Of a stretch of DNA of 64,000 bases, positions 19,038 to 27,955 are shown piece after piece. Each line of letters opens with the position of its first letter. Positions within the stretch are counted from its first letter, which is position 1. The notes under the pieces are model-generated. The model did no database searches, was not told where the DNA came from, and saw nothing but the letters and a program-made list of their open reading frames with translations. Both the position numbers and the translations under genes were made by a program. This DNA comes from Ekhidna sp964289745 (lineage in GTDB: Bacteria > Bacteroidota > Bacteroidia > Cytophagales > Cyclobacteriaceae): assembly GCA_964289745.1 (NCBI GenBank), contig CAXYMM010000002.1, positions 248,001 through 312,000 of the forward strand, in the 5' to 3' direction.

Positions 19038-19110
19038 AAATCCTACGTGAAAACTCCCCCAAAAATAGTAGCGATTAAGAATAGCGTTTACTCGTTAAAA
19101 TTGGAGAAAG

Positions 19111-19363
19111 ATGAAGAAGACTCAATTCACAAAAAGCCAGATTATTGGCATATTTAAAGAGCAGGATATGGGTGAAAGTGGCAGATATTTGCCGCTTTCA
19201 AAGCATCAGTCAGCCCACTTTTTACAAATGGAAGAGTAAGTATTGGAGCATGGACATCCAGCAACTTAAACGCACGAAAGAGCTTGAACAGGTGCTATCC
19301 CGTCATAAGCGCATGTAGGCTGAGTTGGCTCATGACTACCCAAATAGTTGGAAATATTTACTT
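19111..19363 (+). mobile_element. IS3-family transposase orfA remnant
   Basis: The frame opens at ATG 19111 with MKKTQFTKSQIIGIFKEQ, the standard start of IS3-type OrfA. After a one-base frameshift it continues as KVADICRFQSISQPTFYKWK and then LKRTKELEQVLSRHKRM, ending at a stop. This is the helix-turn-helix and leucine-zipper part of OrfA. No OrfB and no terminal inverted repeats were seen; 19364-19559 holds nothing I can name. It probably caused the truncation of the neighbouring CMD gene. Confidence 0.8.
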
Positions 19364-19559
19364 TAAATGCCACTAACTAAGGGAGTCTTTCAATATAGCC
19401 GCAAATACCCATTTTGAAAGCAACTGATTCAAAGTGTAGAGTTTCTATTTGGACGAAGAAAACCAGCGCACATCTACAAAAAAATTCCCTTTAACAAGAT
19501 AAAAGAGATTGTGAAGACAATCCTACTTTAAGCTTTATTAGAAGCAAAGTCTTAAATCG

Positions 19560-19991
19560 CTAGCTGACTACAATTTTTTCCATCACATCACCTTCTCGAA
19601 TCTGGTCTATCACCTCCAGTCCGTCTACCACTTTTCCAAAAGCGGTGTGATTCCGATCTAAGTGGGCTGTATTGGCTCTGCTATGGCAAATAAAAAATTG
19701 GGAACCTCCTGTATTTCTCCCAGCATGCGCCATAGACAGCACCCCCCTGTCATGATACTGGTTATCTCCATCTAGCTCGCAATCTATCTGATACCCTGGA
19801 CCACCAGCACCAGTACCATCTGGGCAACCTCCCTGAATCACGAAATCGGGAATCACACGATGGAAAGTAAGACCATTATAATATTTTTTTTCTGCCAAGT
19901 CAATAAAATTTTGAACAGTTTTCGGTGCATCTTTCTCGAAAAATTCGAGTTTCATAATACCTTTTTTGGTGTGGATTTCTGCTGTTTTCAT
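19560..19991 (-). CDS. Cyclophilin-type peptidyl-prolyl cis-trans isomerase
   Basis: This 143-residue, single-domain cyclophilin has no signal peptide, so it is probably cytosolic. Active-site motifs are complete: FHRVIPDFVIQGG near 43, GVLSMAHAGRNTGGSQFFI near 83, and HLDRNHTAFGKVVDG near 110. It catalyses proline isomerisation during protein folding. The gene stands alone; a 575-bp spacer follows on its upstream side. Confidence 0.95.
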   Translation of the reverse strand: MKTAEIHTKKGIMKLEFFEKDAPKTVQNFIDLAEKKYYNGLTFHRVIPDFVIQGGCPDGTGAGGPGYQIDCELDGDNQYHDRGVLSMAHAGRNTGGSQFFICHSRANTAHLDRNHTAFGKVVDGLEVIDQIREGDVMEKIVVS

Positions 19992-20566
19992 TTTACAATG
20001 TTATTAAATTTTCATTTAGAACTAAAGGTTCATACCCTCATAAAAGCTAATTTACTCTTTAGTAGCTGCTTTACCTTGAAGACGATCTGTTCAGATAAGC
20101 ACCCGATCCACATGAGTAATAATCTCACTACCTGAAAGTGAATATCCCTGCACTTTACGAAACCGAAGAAGCTGTGCCAGATAGCCATTTAATGATCAAT
20201 ATTTATTCTAATTCTGTACTCTCTCATCTTTCTAGGTATGCTTCTTTGGTATGACCTGCTTCGATTGAATTTAGGCAATTTTTTCGCACCTCTTACTTTT
20301 CATCGAATGAAGAAATAGCGTATTTGGATAATATTTTCATTTACAATACAAAACTTATTATCGTGCTAGCAGCATCTTTGTTGAGATGCGTCTATCTACC
20401 CTTTTTATTCATTTTAGTCAATGAAAATTAAAATCATTCAAAGATTTTTTCTTATTGAGAGGCATGAATTTCCAAAAAACCCTTGCTAAAATAACGTCGC
20501 ACTCAATGCATAAAATTAATAACTAGATACCCTATTCTTTTATGCTTTAGTTTTAAATCAAATCCT
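19992..20566. other. Non-coding spacer, 575 bp
   Basis: The stretch lies between the divergent cyclophilin and rsmE genes. It has no ORF that looks like a protein and no recognisable RNA. Promoters for both genes must lie near its ends. Its length and lack of signal suggest decayed sequence. Confidence 0.45.
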
Positions 20567-21262
20567 ATGAATGCCTTCTACCATCCCAATGTTAAGACCA
20601 GCAACATACTTTCTGAAGAAGAATCGAAACATTGCGTTCAGGTTTTACGACAAAATAAAGGAGATGAAATTCTTTTATTGGATGGAAAAGGAGGCAGATT
20701 TGAAGCAAAAATTATTACAACCACTAAAAAATCAGTTAGGTTTGAAATTCAAAAATCGAAGTGTATCAAACCAAAACCTTTTCAAACTCACCTTGCCATC
20801 GGGCAGACAAAAAGTATGGATCGAATGGAATGGTTGGTAGAAAAATTAACAGAGATAGGTGTAGATCGAATCAGCCTATTCAAATCCCAAAACGTTGAAA
20901 GACGCACCATTCGTATGGATCGGCTTAAAAAGAAAGCCATTAGTGCATTGAAGCAATCCCAAAACCCCTTTTTACCCGTTTTTCATGGGTTAGTCGATTT
21001 CAAACAGCTGGTCAACCATTCTACCGAAGAACAAAAGCTGATTGCCTATGTAAATAATGAAAATACGTATATTGGAGGTTTGCTTGATCCACGGAAGGAC
21101 ACATTGGTACTCATTGGGCCAGAAGGAGATTTCACGAAAGAAGAGATTCAACTGGGAATTGCAAATCAATTTAAACCCGTCTCACTCGGATCGAATACCC
21201 TAAGAACAGAAACAGCAGGCCTTGCAGTCTGCTGTTGGATAAATTTTGTGAATGGATTTTAA
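20567..21262 (+). CDS. rsmE: 16S rRNA (uracil1498-N3)-methyltransferase
   Basis: This 231-residue SPOUT-class methyltransferase modifies U1498 of 16S rRNA. An N-terminal PUA-like part (HCVQVLRQNKGDEILLLDG) is followed by KSMDRMEWLVEKLTEIGVD and the knotted SAM site (VLIGPEGDFTKEEI near 181, SLGSNTLRTETAGLA near 207). Length and motifs are normal. This is the last clearly chromosomal gene before the cassette array. Confidence 0.95.
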   Translation: MNAFYHPNVKTSNILSEEESKHCVQVLRQNKGDEILLLDGKGGRFEAKIITTTKKSVRFEIQKSKCIKPKPFQTHLAIGQTKSMDRMEWLVEKLTEIGVDRISLFKSQNVERRTIRMDRLKKKAISALKQSQNPFLPVFHGLVDFKQLVNHSTEEQKLIAYVNNENTYIGGLLDPRKDTLVLIGPEGDFTKEEIQLGIANQFKPVSLGSNTLRTETAGLAVCCWINFVNGF

Positions 21263-21885
21263 TTCCTACTCAATCAGGTTTTTTCTTCATAACCTTACCC
21301 CCTTGGGTAATAATAATGAAATGTAGACCTGAAATCATATCTCTTTCCAGTTTATTAACTTGATGGTAAAATATAGTTTTTTTGAAGTAAAGAATTATTT
21401 CTCTATCATTATAAAAGCAAGATAGTAGGCATATAACTCCACATGAATGTGAAAAAACTCTTCAGCATTGATGAATCATTTTTGATAGAAGAGTTACTAT
21501 AATTTTGAGCCAACATAAGTTTCTCAAATGCATTTAATTTAGATTGAATTCGATTTTTATCCACGGTTGAATAGTGTGTTTTTAATGTTTTAGCTGAGTT
21601 TGAAATAGCGGGTAATTGAATGTTGGGTAGCCGTTTTTGAAAATGATTAACATTTATGGAACATACAGGGATATACTAACTTTTATAAGTAGCTGAGTAT
21701 TGTGCACCAAGCTCTTTAAAAATTTTAATAAGCGTAGTATTATATTGAAAAGAAAACATAAAAACAGTTTCTCCTCTATGAGAGACTTTTGAAACTAAAA
21801 CATCTTGTTGCATAAGAACAACAAAAATAATCAACATTTACTAAATCTAATGATTATAGATTATATTTGAGTATATATAAACAAG
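21263..21885. other. Non-coding left border of the cassette array, 623 bp
   Basis: No ORF is found here. If the array came from an integron, attI and a divergent intI would be expected in this place, but no tyrosine recombinase can be read on either strand. The array-proximal end is very A/T-rich and stops abruptly at the first 262-bp repeat (21886). I cannot define an attI. Confidence 0.5.
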
Positions 21886-22147
21886 ATGTAGCACATTCAG
21901 CTAAAGCTGACCAAAGTTACTCCGTGCTTACGCACTCCCGTCCCTTTGGATATGTGCTACATTGACCCGCTAAACCAAATTGCTAATGATTAGTACTATA
22001 ATAAAATACAGCTTTAACTGCCCATTGAGGGAAAACGACGCTACATCAATCGCTAAAACGCAATTTGATAAGGTTCTTCTCGTCTTTTGAATATTTCGAG
22101 TAAACTCGATATTCAAAATCCAGAACCTCACTGCGTTTAGCGGGTCA
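21886..22147 (+). repeat. 262-bp ORF-less cassette-like repeat, copy A
   Basis: It starts ATGTAGCACAT, and its internal left arm from 21952 is ATGTGCTACATTGACCCGC, the reverse complement of the end (GCGGGTCA) joined to the start. So when circularised it would form a 19-bp perfect stem, the property of a cassette with a 196-bp attC. The remaining 66 bp hold two small hairpins (CAGCTAAAGCTG; GTGCTTACGCAC) and no ORF. The same sequence recurs at 31950 and 34807 and, truncated, at 52339. Confidence 0.85.
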
Positions 22148-22185
22148 TTAGCTACAAGGCTGAATAAACCAACTGAAATAAATTA

Positions 22186-24246
22186 ATGAATAAAGAAAGA
22201 GCAATAACTTACAGTCTTCTAACTCACATCAGAAATACTGGAACTTTAGCAAAAGGACCAATTGATATTTTTATACCTCTTATTAAAAGAGCATTATCTA
22301 AAATGAACTCTAGAGGTATTTTTCAAGGAAAAAGTCTACTAGAAATTCAAAATACTGCGAACGAATTATACTCAATTGAATTTCCAATTCCTGTTCTAAA
22401 AAAAATATTGGTAGAAATATCAAAAGAGATAAATACCGAAGACACTACGCATTTCATACTTTATAATGATGGAGCTTTTAGCTTAAATCAATATACTTTT
22501 ACGGATTATGAAGACATAATTGATAGTCAAACAAAAGAAATAGAAGAAATAGAGGTTTTATTCAAATCTTTCTGTGAGACCTCGGAATTAGAGATAAAAG
22601 ACAATGAATCTGTTTTTAAGTTTATCGAGAAAAACAAGTTTAACCTATCAAAATATATTTCTCATAACGATGAAAAAAATGGAACTGATTATACAGCTGA
22701 AGCACAATTCGTTGATTTCTTCAAAAAAGTACCATCCATTTATGAAAGAATAAAAAATATTTATCTAGGTTCAATTATATCAGGATATATTGAGTATAAT
22801 TCAGATGAAGCATCACGAGATATAGAGTTACTTTTTGATACTAATTTCTTGGTTGGGTTAATTGACTTAAACACACCTGAATCAACCCACACTTGTCGTA
22901 CACTTTTAGAAATAGCTAAAAGCCAAAAATTCAAAATTAGAATACTCAAAGATACTATTGATGAAACCATTAATCTTCTAGAAACAAAAGCTAGATTTTA
23001 TGACAAGTCTTTTCTGCAAAAAAAGGTTAATCCCGAAGATGTCTATAATGCCTGCGATAGAAGAGATTTAAACAAGAGTGATTTAGAGAGAATCGCGGAT
23101 AATTTGGAAAAAACAATAGGAGAATTTGGAATTTCTATAATTTACAATACTGATAAATTAAAGGGAGAAGCCAAATACTCTGATGAATACAAGATTTTTG
23201 AAAAACTACGAAGTTCTAAAAAATCTGCTATGCACGATGCAATTGCAATATTGCACATAAAAAAAACACGTAAAAAAAGGTTTAGAGAATTTGACAAAGT
23301 TAATGCGTGGTTTGTTAATAATTCGGCTTCTATAGATGGTGACAACATTTTTATAAAAAATGGATATCAACCAGAAACAATCAAAGCGGATGACTTATTA
23401 AACATCTTATGGTTAAGTAATCCAACAGTCAATAAAGCAATTCAAGGTGATGATTTAGCAGATATTGGTTTGACATCTACTCTTTCTCTAACTTTAAATA
23501 GCAACCTTCCTAAATCACAAATTTTACGAGAATTAGATGATAATATACATAAATACGTAAAAGAAAACATATCTGATACAGATATTGTTAGAGTAGCTAC
23601 TAGAATTACTAACAAACAATTAAAAGATATTGAGGAGCTAAATGCTCTAGCGGAACAAGAAGACAAAACATTGTTTGTAAAAAGATTGGAGGAAGAAGCC
23701 AATAAACAAAAGAAAATAGAGGAAACTAGAATTAAAAAACTGGAAACTCTTTTCAAAGAAATCTCTATTAGAACAGACGAATTAGAAAAATCAAAAAAAG
23801 ACTATTTAGGAAAATCGGAAAAGATAGATAAAATAGTTTCTGAAAAAGAAAAAGCAGAGAACAAAGCAAATGAATTGGCTGAAAAACTATTAAGTGAGCA
23901 AAATGCAAGCCGTAAAATAAAAAGAGATGATTGGTTTAAAAAACAAATTAGCAAATGGAGAAGAAAGACGTGGATTGAATTTATACTGTTGTTGTTTTTT
24001 CTAGCAATCGGAATTCTTTATATACTTTATGAATCAAACTGGAATATTGAAAATTCTATAAATTATTTTAAAGAATTAAAATCTAATATTTTAGTAAGTG
24101 GAATAATTTCATTGATTCTTTTTGTTCTTTCTAGCATTACAGTAAAAACACTTTACAACAAATACAGAAATCACTCGAACATAAATAATTACAAAAAAAG
24201 TCTAGAAGCACCCGAAGAATTGAAAGAACTGAATAAAGCCCAGTAG
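22186..24246 (+). CDS. Large membrane-anchored PIN-like protein
   Basis: This 686-residue protein is the only gene of cassette 1. Residues about 215-370 look like a PIN-type RNase fold: LLFDTNFLVGLIDLN (first Asp), TIDETINLLE (Glu), and SAMHDAIAILHIKK (second Asp). The N-terminal 200 residues are not recognised. Residues 485-580 form a charged coiled coil, followed by two membrane helices (WIEFILLLFFLAIGILYIL near 595; ILVSGIISLILFVLSSITV near 638). This layout would tether a possible nuclease to the membrane. A defence or abortive-infection role is my inference from the fold and the neighbouring cargo. The PIN call rests on pattern only. Confidence 0.6.
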   Translation: MNKERAITYSLLTHIRNTGTLAKGPIDIFIPLIKRALSKMNSRGIFQGKSLLEIQNTANELYSIEFPIPVLKKILVEISKEINTEDTTHFILYNDGAFSLNQYTFTDYEDIIDSQTKEIEEIEVLFKSFCETSELEIKDNESVFKFIEKNKFNLSKYISHNDEKNGTDYTAEAQFVDFFKKVPSIYERIKNIYLGSIISGYIEYNSDEASRDIELLFDTNFLVGLIDLNTPESTHTCRTLLEIAKSQKFKIRILKDTIDETINLLETKARFYDKSFLQKKVNPEDVYNACDRRDLNKSDLERIADNLEKTIGEFGISIIYNTDKLKGEAKYSDEYKIFEKLRSSKKSAMHDAIAILHIKKTRKKRFREFDKVNAWFVNNSASIDGDNIFIKNGYQPETIKADDLLNILWLSNPTVNKAIQGDDLADIGLTSTLSLTLNSNLPKSQILRELDDNIHKYVKENISDTDIVRVATRITNKQLKDIEELNALAEQEDKTLFVKRLEEEANKQKKIEETRIKKLETLFKEISIRTDELEKSKKDYLGKSEKIDKIVSEKEKAENKANELAEKLLSEQNASRKIKRDDWFKKQISKWRRKTWIEFILLLFFLAIGILYILYESNWNIENSINYFKELKSNILVSGIISLILFVLSSITVKTLYNKYRNHSNINNYKKSLEAPEELKELNKAQ

Positions 24247-24376
24247 CTAACAATGTATAAAAATAATAGCGGTTTAATCGCTAAAGCGAAAGTAAATAAA
24301 TATAAAAAAGGTCTGTGTTTAACCGAAAAGTTAGTGCTTAAAAATCCGCTACTATTCTTATACTAGATCGTTAGGG
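24246..24376 (+). repeat. attC-like site 1
   Basis: Left arm GCTAACAATGTATAA with ATAGCGG pairs with CCGCTACTATTCTTATAC and ends ATCG^TTAGGGT. The cassette start TTAGCTAC at 22148 matches GTAGCTAAC at 24243. The whole site is nearly repeated at 51155-51284 (site 13). Confidence 0.85.
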
Positions 24377-24411
24377 TTAATACTGACCAAAATAACAGAA
24401 AAAAACAAAAT

Positions 24412-24972
24412 ATGGGAAAAACATCAGATTCTTTTAAAAGACAAATTGGTAGAGATGCTGGAAAAGTGGTTTCAAACTTTTTATTTGGGGATAAACACGC
24501 AACACCGTTTAGAAGAGCAAACAGTTTAGATAAAAAGGAAAGTCAGAATCAAAGAAAAGCTGTTGAGCTAAAAGAAAAACAAAATTTACATTCCATTGAT
24601 AGTGCAGTAATTGGAGCTATTGACCAAGTCATTTCTCTTCAAATACCACAAAATGAGAATGAAATTGTAAATATTCTAAATGGTTTTGATGTTCAGTTAA
24701 AAGCAAGTAAATGGCAGGAAACAAATGGAGATGACGAGGAGGAGATTAAAATTAGAAATAAATATCCTGACGCTGTTTTAGAAAAGTACAAACAATGCGT
24801 TAAAGAGTCAGAATTTATAAACGCAAATGAAAACAGAATTGAATTCTACAAAAAGAAATTAAAAAAACATAAGCGTTCAAGGTTTTTTGCGAAAAACAAG
24901 ACTTTAGTAATTGCTTTGTCAGCAATTAGCATTGGATTTTTATTAATTGGAATTATGGCAATAATCGATTAA
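24412..24972 (+). CDS. Hypothetical protein with C-terminal membrane helix
   Basis: I do not recognise this 186-residue protein. The first 60 residues are basic and polar (RQIGRDAGKVVSNFLFGDKH). The middle is a helical, charged region (residues 65-150), and residues 162-184 form one hydrophobic helix (TLVIALSAISIGFLLIGIMA). It is likely a tail-anchored inner membrane protein with its body in the cytoplasm. It is the first of two genes in cassette 2; the second starts 4 bp downstream, so the pair probably works together. Confidence 0.6.
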   Translation: MGKTSDSFKRQIGRDAGKVVSNFLFGDKHATPFRRANSLDKKESQNQRKAVELKEKQNLHSIDSAVIGAIDQVISLQIPQNENEIVNILNGFDVQLKASKWQETNGDDEEEIKIRNKYPDAVLEKYKQCVKESEFINANENRIEFYKKKLKKHKRSRFFAKNKTLVIALSAISIGFLLIGIMAIID

Positions 24973-24976
24973 AATT

Positions 24977-25693
24977 ATGTATGAAGAAAGTTTTAAATGT
25001 TTTGTGGAAAAATGTTCAAAAAGTGAATATTTTGTTGGTACTGGAAATCCAAATGGAAAGATACTATTCATAGGAAAAGAATCTGCTATAAATCAAAGTG
25101 ATGAGAAAGCGATGAACTGGTATAACTCAAATGCAAAAGAATGGAAAGCCCGAATTGACGAGAAAATAGCTGATGTTTATGAATATTACGTTGATGAAAA
25201 TCATCCTTTACGCAAAAATTGGGGTAAAAACACTTGGAGTAAGTACCAAAAATTAAACGATGAGATTTTCCAAACTCAAACCAAACCCTTTTATGTTAAT
25301 TTTCTAAAAAATATTTTCACCACAGAAGTTAATGACTCGCCTTCTGAAAAGACATTTAATGCGAATAAGGATAGTATATCTGACAGAAAATTACTCTTTA
25401 AAGAATCTGATTTTATTCAAAAATTTAAAATAGTTGTTTTAGCTTGTTCAGACTATTTTATTAACAATGATGAAATTAGAGAAATTGACGATACGTTTGG
25501 AGTTGAATATATTGGCGATAAAAATGGCAAGTATTATTATTCAAAAGGTAATTGGTTCTTCATCCATAAAAATACAGATGAATCAAAAATAGTAATCCAT
25601 ACAAGGCAATTAAGTACAAATGTGAATAATGAATTACTGACTGATATGGGAAAAATTATTAACGAATTTATGATTGAAAACAAGATGTACTAA
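24977..25693 (+). CDS. Hypothetical soluble protein, second gene of cassette 2
   Basis: The protein has 238 residues and no signal or membrane segment. The start of the fold (GNPNGKILFIGKESAIN, residues 22-39) recalls the beta strand and loop at the entry of uracil-DNA-glycosylase-like folds, and VVLACSDYFINN near 155 would be a later core strand. This likeness is weak and I do not name a function. The stop codon lies at the left edge of the attC-like site 2. It is tightly paired with the membrane protein before it, which suggests a two-component system. Confidence 0.55.
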   Translation: MYEESFKCFVEKCSKSEYFVGTGNPNGKILFIGKESAINQSDEKAMNWYNSNAKEWKARIDEKIADVYEYYVDENHPLRKNWGKNTWSKYQKLNDEIFQTQTKPFYVNFLKNIFTTEVNDSPSEKTFNANKDSISDRKLLFKESDFIQKFKIVVLACSDYFINNDEIREIDDTFGVEYIGDKNGKYYYSKGNWFFIHKNTDESKIVIHTRQLSTNVNNELLTDMGKIINEFMIENKMY

Positions 25694-25825
25694 CCCTAAC
25701 AAGGTATAAACTTAATAAGGGTTAATGGCTTAAACCTAAAGTAGTTTTGTATTTTCAAAAGTACTTTTTAAACCGAAAATAATAGCATATAAATCCCTTA
25801 CTAAGTTTATACAAAACCGTTAGGC
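25694..25825 (+). repeat. attC-like site 2
   Basis: CCCTAACAAGGTATAAAC with TAATAAGGG pairs with CCCTTACTAAGTTTATAC and ends ACCG^TTAGGC. The cassette start TTAGGGTTA at 24371 matches TAACCCTAAC at 25691. Confidence 0.88.
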
Positions 25826-25855
25826 ACAAGATGACATAAACTAAACCAAATAATT

Positions 25856-26722
25856 ATGGAAGTTCAAACTGAGAATAAATTTAAGCCAATTGGAATATTT
25901 CTTTCAATCACTTTTGCATTAAGCGCAATTTTTTATTTCCTAATTATTTATTCTGGAAAATTAGGTGGAGGAGCTGGACAATATGTTATGGGACTTATGT
26001 GGTGTCCAGGAATTTCTGCTTTGATTACAATGAAAATTTTAAAGCGAAATATTTCCGACCTAGGCTGGAATTGGGGAAAGACAAAATATCAGATTAAAAG
26101 TTATTTGATTCCATTATTATATGCATTTATTGCCTATATAATTATTTGGAGTTTTGGATGGGGGAAATTTTATAATGAAGAAACGGTAAATTGGATAACA
26201 GAATCTTTTGGACTTGGTGAAATTGGCTCTGGATTTAGCATATTATTTTACTTTATTCTTGTTGGAGTTTTTGGAGCAATTAGTAGTATGTCAAGAGCCC
26301 TAGGAGAAGAAATTGGTTGGCGTGGATTTTTGGTTCCTGAATTATATAAAAGTCAAGGATTTACAAAAACGTCTTTAATTACAGGACTTATTTGGGGAGT
26401 TTGGCATTTACCAATTTTATTATTTGCTGATTATAATAGTGGAACACCATCTTGGTTTGCTATGCCATGTTTCATGGTATTAGTTATCAGCATGAGTTTC
26501 ATTTACACATGGTTTCGTATGAAATCTGGAAGCTTATGGACTGCTGTAATACTTCATGGAAGTCATAATCTATTTATTCAAAGTATTTTCACCCCTTTGA
26601 CAGAAGACACAGGTAATACAGCTTATTATATAGACGAATTTGGAATTGTACTACCAATTGTCGCAATTGGTTTTGCAATGTACTCTTGGAGCAAAAGGAA
26701 TGAATTAAAAACCAGTGCCTAA
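25856..26722 (+). CDS. CPBP family intramembrane metalloprotease
   Basis: This 288-residue membrane protein has about eight helices and is the sole gene of cassette 3. Catalytic motifs are clear: LGEEIGWRGFLVPELY (EExxWR, near 150), IWGVWHLPILLFADY (His, near 185), and LHGSHNLFIQS (His, near 235). Some members protect against self-made bacteriocins or act in abortive-infection-like roles; most have unknown substrates. Compared with the chromosomal CPBP gene at 6882 it is a different subfamily and more A/T-rich. Confidence 0.9.
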   Translation: MEVQTENKFKPIGIFLSITFALSAIFYFLIIYSGKLGGGAGQYVMGLMWCPGISALITMKILKRNISDLGWNWGKTKYQIKSYLIPLLYAFIAYIIIWSFGWGKFYNEETVNWITESFGLGEIGSGFSILFYFILVGVFGAISSMSRALGEEIGWRGFLVPELYKSQGFTKTSLITGLIWGVWHLPILLFADYNSGTPSWFAMPCFMVLVISMSFIYTWFRMKSGSLWTAVILHGSHNLFIQSIFTPLTEDTGNTAYYIDEFGIVLPIVAIGFAMYSWSKRNELKTSA

Positions 26723-26847
26723 CAATGGCTATAAGTAATTGCTTGTTCTCGCCTATTTCTGAAAATCCGCAAGGATTTTCAGCTTGGTGTATACATGCTA
26801 AGTTAAGTGCTAAACCACGCAACTACTCATAGCCGAGATCGTTACTT
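26717..26847 (+). repeat. attC-like site 3
   Basis: GCCTAACAATGGCTATAAG with TAATTGC pairs with GCAACTACTCATAGCC and ends ATCG^TTACTT. The cassette start TTAGGCAC at 25820 matches GTGCCTAAC at 26715. The gene's stop codon overlaps the site. Confidence 0.88.
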
Positions 26848-26853
26848 ACCATT

Positions 26854-27729
26854 ATGAAACATAAACAAGCACTATGTAAAAATGGTGAGACATTCACACC
26901 TGAGGATATAAATGACATCAAAAAGTTAGTCGATATGAGATATTATGGATTAACTGATGTTAGACAACAATTTGAATTAGTTGCTGTAAATGCTAAGGAT
27001 AAAAAATACTTTAGATTCAAACACTCTCCTGGTAAAGACCTGACCAGAAATGAATCTAATCCTAGCCATCATCAAATTAAAAATGACCTTCTAAAGTTTT
27101 TAAAAGAAGCTAACTCCTTGAGGGTTTTCACAAATGAGTTTATTAAGTATGAAGAAGACAACTCTTTAGAAGAAAAAACAAAAAAAATAGAAACAGCATT
27201 ATTCTATCTAAACGAAACCACAATATCGAATTATGAATGGCAATCGGAAGTCTTTAAACGAATAAGTAGAGATGAATACACATTGTTTGATATTGCAGGT
27301 TATTCAAAAGACGTTCCTTATCCAACATCAGCAAAACCAAATTTCATTTTTGAGATTATTTTAAGTTCTTTCCCAAAACCTCCAGTATTCAAGTGGATAT
27401 GTGATGACTCTGAAATTAATTTCACGATATGCATCTTAATCTATATACCAGAAGATGCAATCGATAGAAAAAGCTACAACTACTTGTGGAATAATATTAA
27501 TATAGATAATGATAAAAACTTAGCAATAAGATGTACGCAATATATCGATAATGGGTTTTTCTTTGAAAACAAAAATCAAATTGGACATTATCTCGATGAG
27601 GAAGATGATGATGGCAAGAAAAAAAGACCCCATTTTAATTTAACCAATGAAAAAACAGAATATTGGGAAAAACATTACTTGTACATCAAAGAAAAATACT
27701 TTAAAAAAGCTGTTAAAAAACTAAAATAA
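26854..27729 (+). CDS. Hypothetical protein, possible PD-(D/E)XK-like fold
   Basis: I do not recognise this 291-residue soluble protein, the only gene of cassette 4. A basic, polar first third contains NPSHHQIKNDLLKFLKEA near 68, followed by VFTNEFIKYEEDNS. Later comes TLFDIAGYSKDVPYP near 147 and KPNFIFEIILSSFP near 163. The spacing of His/Glu/Asp/Glu is reminiscent of CoiA-like or other PD-(D/E)XK nucleases, but the catalytic lysine after FEII is missing, so this is only a hint. The start lies 12 bp inside the cassette, giving a nearly leaderless layout. Confidence 0.5.
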   Translation: MKHKQALCKNGETFTPEDINDIKKLVDMRYYGLTDVRQQFELVAVNAKDKKYFRFKHSPGKDLTRNESNPSHHQIKNDLLKFLKEANSLRVFTNEFIKYEEDNSLEEKTKKIETALFYLNETTISNYEWQSEVFKRISRDEYTLFDIAGYSKDVPYPTSAKPNFIFEIILSSFPKPPVFKWICDDSEINFTICILIYIPEDAIDRKSYNYLWNNINIDNDKNLAIRCTQYIDNGFFFENKNQIGHYLDEEDDDGKKKRPHFNLTNEKTEYWEKHYLYIKEKYFKKAVKKLK

Positions 27730-27735
27730 AACGGT

Positions 27736-27929
27736 AAGTAACACTGTATATAGCAAATAGGGCGTTCGGTGGTTAACGAAAGTTTGGTGCTATCTACAAA
27801 CACCGCCAAATCGTTGATTTGGCTTTTAAAATGAATAAGATAAAAACAAAATACAACGCTTTGGCTCAGAGCAAACTTGAAAGTTTATCGCTTTCTGCTG
27901 CCCTACTTGCCATATACTAACCGTTGTGC
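27736..27929 (+). repeat. attC-like site 4, long form
   Basis: AAGTAACACTGTATATAGC with AAATAGGGC pairs with GCCCTACTTGCCATATAC and ends ACCG^TTGTGC. The cassette start TTACTTACC at 26842 matches GGTAAGTAAC at 27733. At 194 bp it is the longest site of this set. Confidence 0.85.
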
Positions 27930-27955
27930 TCAATATAAAAATGACGAAATAAAAT

